A stretch of DNA of 56,284 nt, taken from positions 1 to 56,284 of the forward strand of contig JAFLCY010000013.1 of NCBI GenBank assembly GCA_017303485.1. Direction: 5' to 3'. A program made the translations under genes and the position numbers. Origin of the DNA: Rhodobacterales bacterium. GTDB taxonomy: Bacteria; Pseudomonadota; Alphaproteobacteria; Rhodobacterales; Rhodobacteraceae. Position 1 is the stretch's first letter. Every line of letters starts with the position of its first letter. Below are positions 54,332 through 56,284 of this stretch, piece by piece. Below the pieces are notes generated by a model. The model had not been told where the DNA came from and searched no databases. It saw nothing but the letters and a program-made list of their open reading frames with translations.

Positions 54332-54434
54332 GGCTTCCTCCTCGTTCGACTTCGTCTCCTCGTCGGCGGGTGCCGCCCGCGAGGAATGACGAAGTTCACG
54401 ATGAGCTGCTCTCAAAGACCGCGGGCGGCCCGTC

Positions 54435-55046
54435 TCACCGATCCGGCGACAAGAGGCCCAGTCCCCGCAGGTAGATGCCGATTGCCGTCTCCAGCAGGTC
54501 CTCCGGCGGCCAGGGCTGCGGCCCGCCATTGCCCCGCAGGTACAGTTCCACCACCCCGTGACTCACCGCCCAGACATGGGCCGAGATCATCCGGGCCGGT
54601 GGCCGCCGGCTTTCGGGCAGCGCCCGCGCCAGCCCCTCCGCCGCCCGGTCCATCGTGTCCCGCGCCTTGGCCGAGACCTGGGCGAGATCCGGGTGCTTGC
54701 CCGGCTGGAGGCCGCTCTCGAACATCGCCTGGTAATGGCCGGGATATTTGCGGGCGAAGGCGAGGTAGGCCCGCCCCGTCGCCTCGAAAGCCGCCAGCGG
54801 CGAGGGCCGCCCCTCGTCGAAGGCATATTCCAGAAGTGCTGCGAAGATGTCGAAGCCCTGCCGCGCCACCTCGGCCAGAAGGTCGTCCCGTCCCGCGAAA
54901 TGCCGGTAGACCGCCGCCGGGGTCACGTCGGCGGCCTTCGCCGCCTCCGACAGGGTGAAGCCCTGCGGCCCCTTTTCGGCGATCAGGTCCAGCGCCGCCT
55001 CGACCAGCGCCTGCCGGAGGTTGCCGTGGTGGTAGCCCCGCTTCAA
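54435..55046 (-). CDS. TetR/AcrR family transcriptional regulator
   Basis: 203-aa regulator with the TetR helix-turn-helix at about 10-55 (EAAKAADVTPAAVYRHFAGR) and a C-terminal ligand/dimer domain resembling the TetR_C_33/WHG group (KYPGHYQAMFESGL). A TTG start at 55046, preceded by GAAGGA, gives the normal KRGYHHGN N-terminus. It begins two bases after the ppk2 stop, so the pair is probably one transcript. Confidence 0.87.
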   Translation of the reverse strand: MKRGYHHGNLRQALVEAALDLIAEKGPQGFTLSEAAKAADVTPAAVYRHFAGRDDLLAEVARQGFDIFAALLEYAFDEGRPSPLAAFEATGRAYLAFARKYPGHYQAMFESGLQPGKHPDLAQVSAKARDTMDRAAEGLARALPESRRPPARMISAHVWAVSHGVVELYLRGNGGPQPWPPEDLLETAIGIYLRGLGLLSPDR

Positions 55047-55048
55047 GG

Positions 55049-55921
55049 TCAGTCCTTCGGCCGGAGTTTCGGCCCGCCGCAGATCTTGTCGTCGATCTTG
55101 CCGATGGCCGCCTTGTCCTTGCCCGCGTAGTCGACAGCGCCAAGGATCGTCTGCAGCGCCGCAAGCCGCGCGCGTTTCTTGTCGTCGGACAGGATCACCG
55201 TCCAGGGCGCGTGCTTGAAATGGGTCCGCTCCATCGTCTCGTCGATGGCCTTGCAATAGTCGTCCCATTTCGCCAGCCCATCGACGTCGATCTGGGACAG
55301 CTTCCATTGCTTCAACAGGTCGCCCTCGCGGTCGAGGAAGCGTTTCAGCTGCTCGGCGCGGCCGACCTCCAGCCAGATTTTCAGGAAGATGATGCCTTCA
55401 TCGACGATCATCTGCTCGAACTCGGGAAGCTGGCGGAAGAATTTCTCGCGCTGGTCGGGCGTGCAGAAGCCGAAGACATGCTCGATCATCGCCCGATTGT
55501 ACCAGCTGCGGTCGTACAGCGCGACCTCGCCCTTGGCAGGGAACCAGTCGACATAGCGCTGGAAATACCATTGCTGGCTTTCCCGCTCCGAGGGTTTCGG
55601 CAAGGCCACGACAAAGGCCTGGCGCGGGTTCATGTTCTCGGTCACCGCCTTGATCGTGCCGCCCTTGCCGGCGGCGTCTCGGCCCTCGAAGACGACGATC
55701 AGCCGCTGGCCTGTGGCCTTGATCGCGGCCTGCATCTTTGCCAGCTCGACCTGCAGCGCCTCCATCTGCCTGTTATAATCCTTGCCCTTGATCTCTTCCC
55801 GATAGGGATAGGATTTGGTGAGGATGTCATCCTTTCCCGCCTCCTCGATCGCCTTGCGCACGGCTTTCGGAGCGCCTTCGCGGAAATAGCGGCTGATGGC
55901 GCCGTCGAATGGTAGGGTCAT
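55049..55921 (-). CDS. ppk2: Polyphosphate kinase 2
   Basis: 290-aa PPK2 class-I-like enzyme that transfers phosphate between polyphosphate and nucleoside diphosphates. Walker A is [10 protein letters not shown] (residues about 80-89), followed by the [18 protein letters not shown] lid/Walker B region, and a basic [14 protein letters not shown] segment. GGGGAGACC precedes the ATG at 55921. Followed by a TetR regulator in the same direction. Confidence 0.94.
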   Translation of the reverse strand: MTLPFDGAISRYFREGAPKAVRKAIEEAGKDDILTKSYPYREEIKGKDYNRQMEALQVELAKMQAAIKATGQRLIVVFEGRDAAGKGGTIKAVTENMNPRQAFVVALPKPSERESQQWYFQRYVDWFPAKGEVALYDRSWYNRAMIEHVFGFCTPDQREKFFRQLPEFEQMIVDEGIIFLKIWLEVGRAEQLKRFLDREGDLLKQWKLSQIDVDGLAKWDDYCKAIDETMERTHFKHAPWTVILSDDKKRARLAALQTILGAVDYAGKDKAAIGKIDDKICGGPKLRPKD

Positions 55922-55995
55922 GCTGGTCTCCCCGGTTTCGTGCAGTATGGCGCTTGGGCAGACGGGCCGCAATGCGGGCGACGGTCCCGTCCCGA

Positions 55996-56284
55996 TCAGC
56001 GGCCGATCTCGTCCAGGTCATAGGGCGTGGACTGATAGATCTCGTTGATCCAGTTGCCGTAAAGCAGATGGGCGTGGCTTCTCCAGCGGTTCAGCGGCGG
56101 ACGCGAGGGGTCGTCGTCGGGGTAGTAATTCAGGGGCACGTTGATCGGCGTGCCATTGGCGACGTCGCGGTCGTACTCCTGCTTCAGCGTGTCGCTGTCA
56201 TATTCGAAATGGTTGAAGATGTAGAGCGCGCGATGCGCCGCATCCTCGACCAGACAGGGGCCGACTTCCTCTGATCCAAGCAGG
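55996..56284 (-). CDS. metA: Homoserine O-acyltransferase MetA, C-terminal part (5' truncated by window end)
   Basis: The last ~95 residues of MetA run leftward to a TGA at 55996. Recognised stretches are [31 protein letters not shown] and [16 protein letters not shown]. The enzyme acylates homoserine in methionine biosynthesis; whether succinyl or acetyl is used cannot be told from this part. No start codon is within the window. Confidence 0.92.
   Translation of the reverse strand, partial: LLGSEEVGPCLVEDAAHRALYIFNHFEYDSDTLKQEYDRDVANGTPINVPLNYYPDDDPSRPPLNRWRSHAHLLYGNWINEIYQSTPYDLDEIGR

Overview
The window is high-GC DNA with dense, short-spaced operons. Ribosomal proteins, KdsA, KpsT/KpsE-type capsule export genes, an Anbu operon and many ABC/TTT solute transporters all look like an alphaproteobacterium of the Rhodobacterales (Rhodobacter/Paracoccus relatives). 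This assignment comes from protein resemblance and gene order, not from a search.

Layout. 1-860: tail of an M20-type carbamoylase. 860-1963 (-): GcvT-family protein. 2301-12684 (+): tight peptide-utilisation operon (CocE/NonD hydrolase, AstE/AspA-like deacylase, family-5 binding protein, DppBCDF-type transporter, S9 peptidase). 12702-22409: carbohydrate locus with a creatininase-family protein, aldo/keto reductase, LacI regulator, fatty-acid-hydroxylase-family membrane protein, Frc-type sugar ABC transporter, TIM-barrel isomerase/epimerase, an 84-aa protein and a Gfo/Idh/MocA dehydrogenase. Three near-identical 16-bp dyads mark this as a likely LacI regulon, and the transporter permease is broken by a single-base frameshift. 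22655-26608: Anbu operon (ATP-grasp, alpha-E, transglutaminase, Anbu protease). 26630-33147: tctCBA tricarboxylate transporter, an extra periplasmic binding protein and a TctD/TctE-like two-component system.

33178-39688: a compact (~6.5 kb), visibly lower-GC integrative element at a tRNA-Gln(TTG) gene. It carries a tyrosine integrase, several unrecognised small proteins, and a 522-aa protein whose C-terminal half has the A, B and C motifs expected of a family-A (PolA/T7-like) polymerase palm. No capsid, conjugation or known repressor gene is seen. It is flanked by a 211-bp direct repeat that includes the 3' end of the sensor-kinase gene. Just inside the right copy lies a decayed fragment of an Anbu gene. 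This element is the best candidate for an undescribed system.

39667-56284: tRNA-Gln, BaiN-like flavoprotein, DUF1801 protein, kdsA with capsule-export genes kpsE/kpsT, an unusual NhaA-family antiporter, a uracil-DNA glycosylase family protein, SseB, rplM-rpsI, DUF1127 protein divergent from a MocR-type regulator, a polyamine-type ABC transporter without its binding protein, a TetR regulator, PPK2, and the C-terminal end of metA running off the window.
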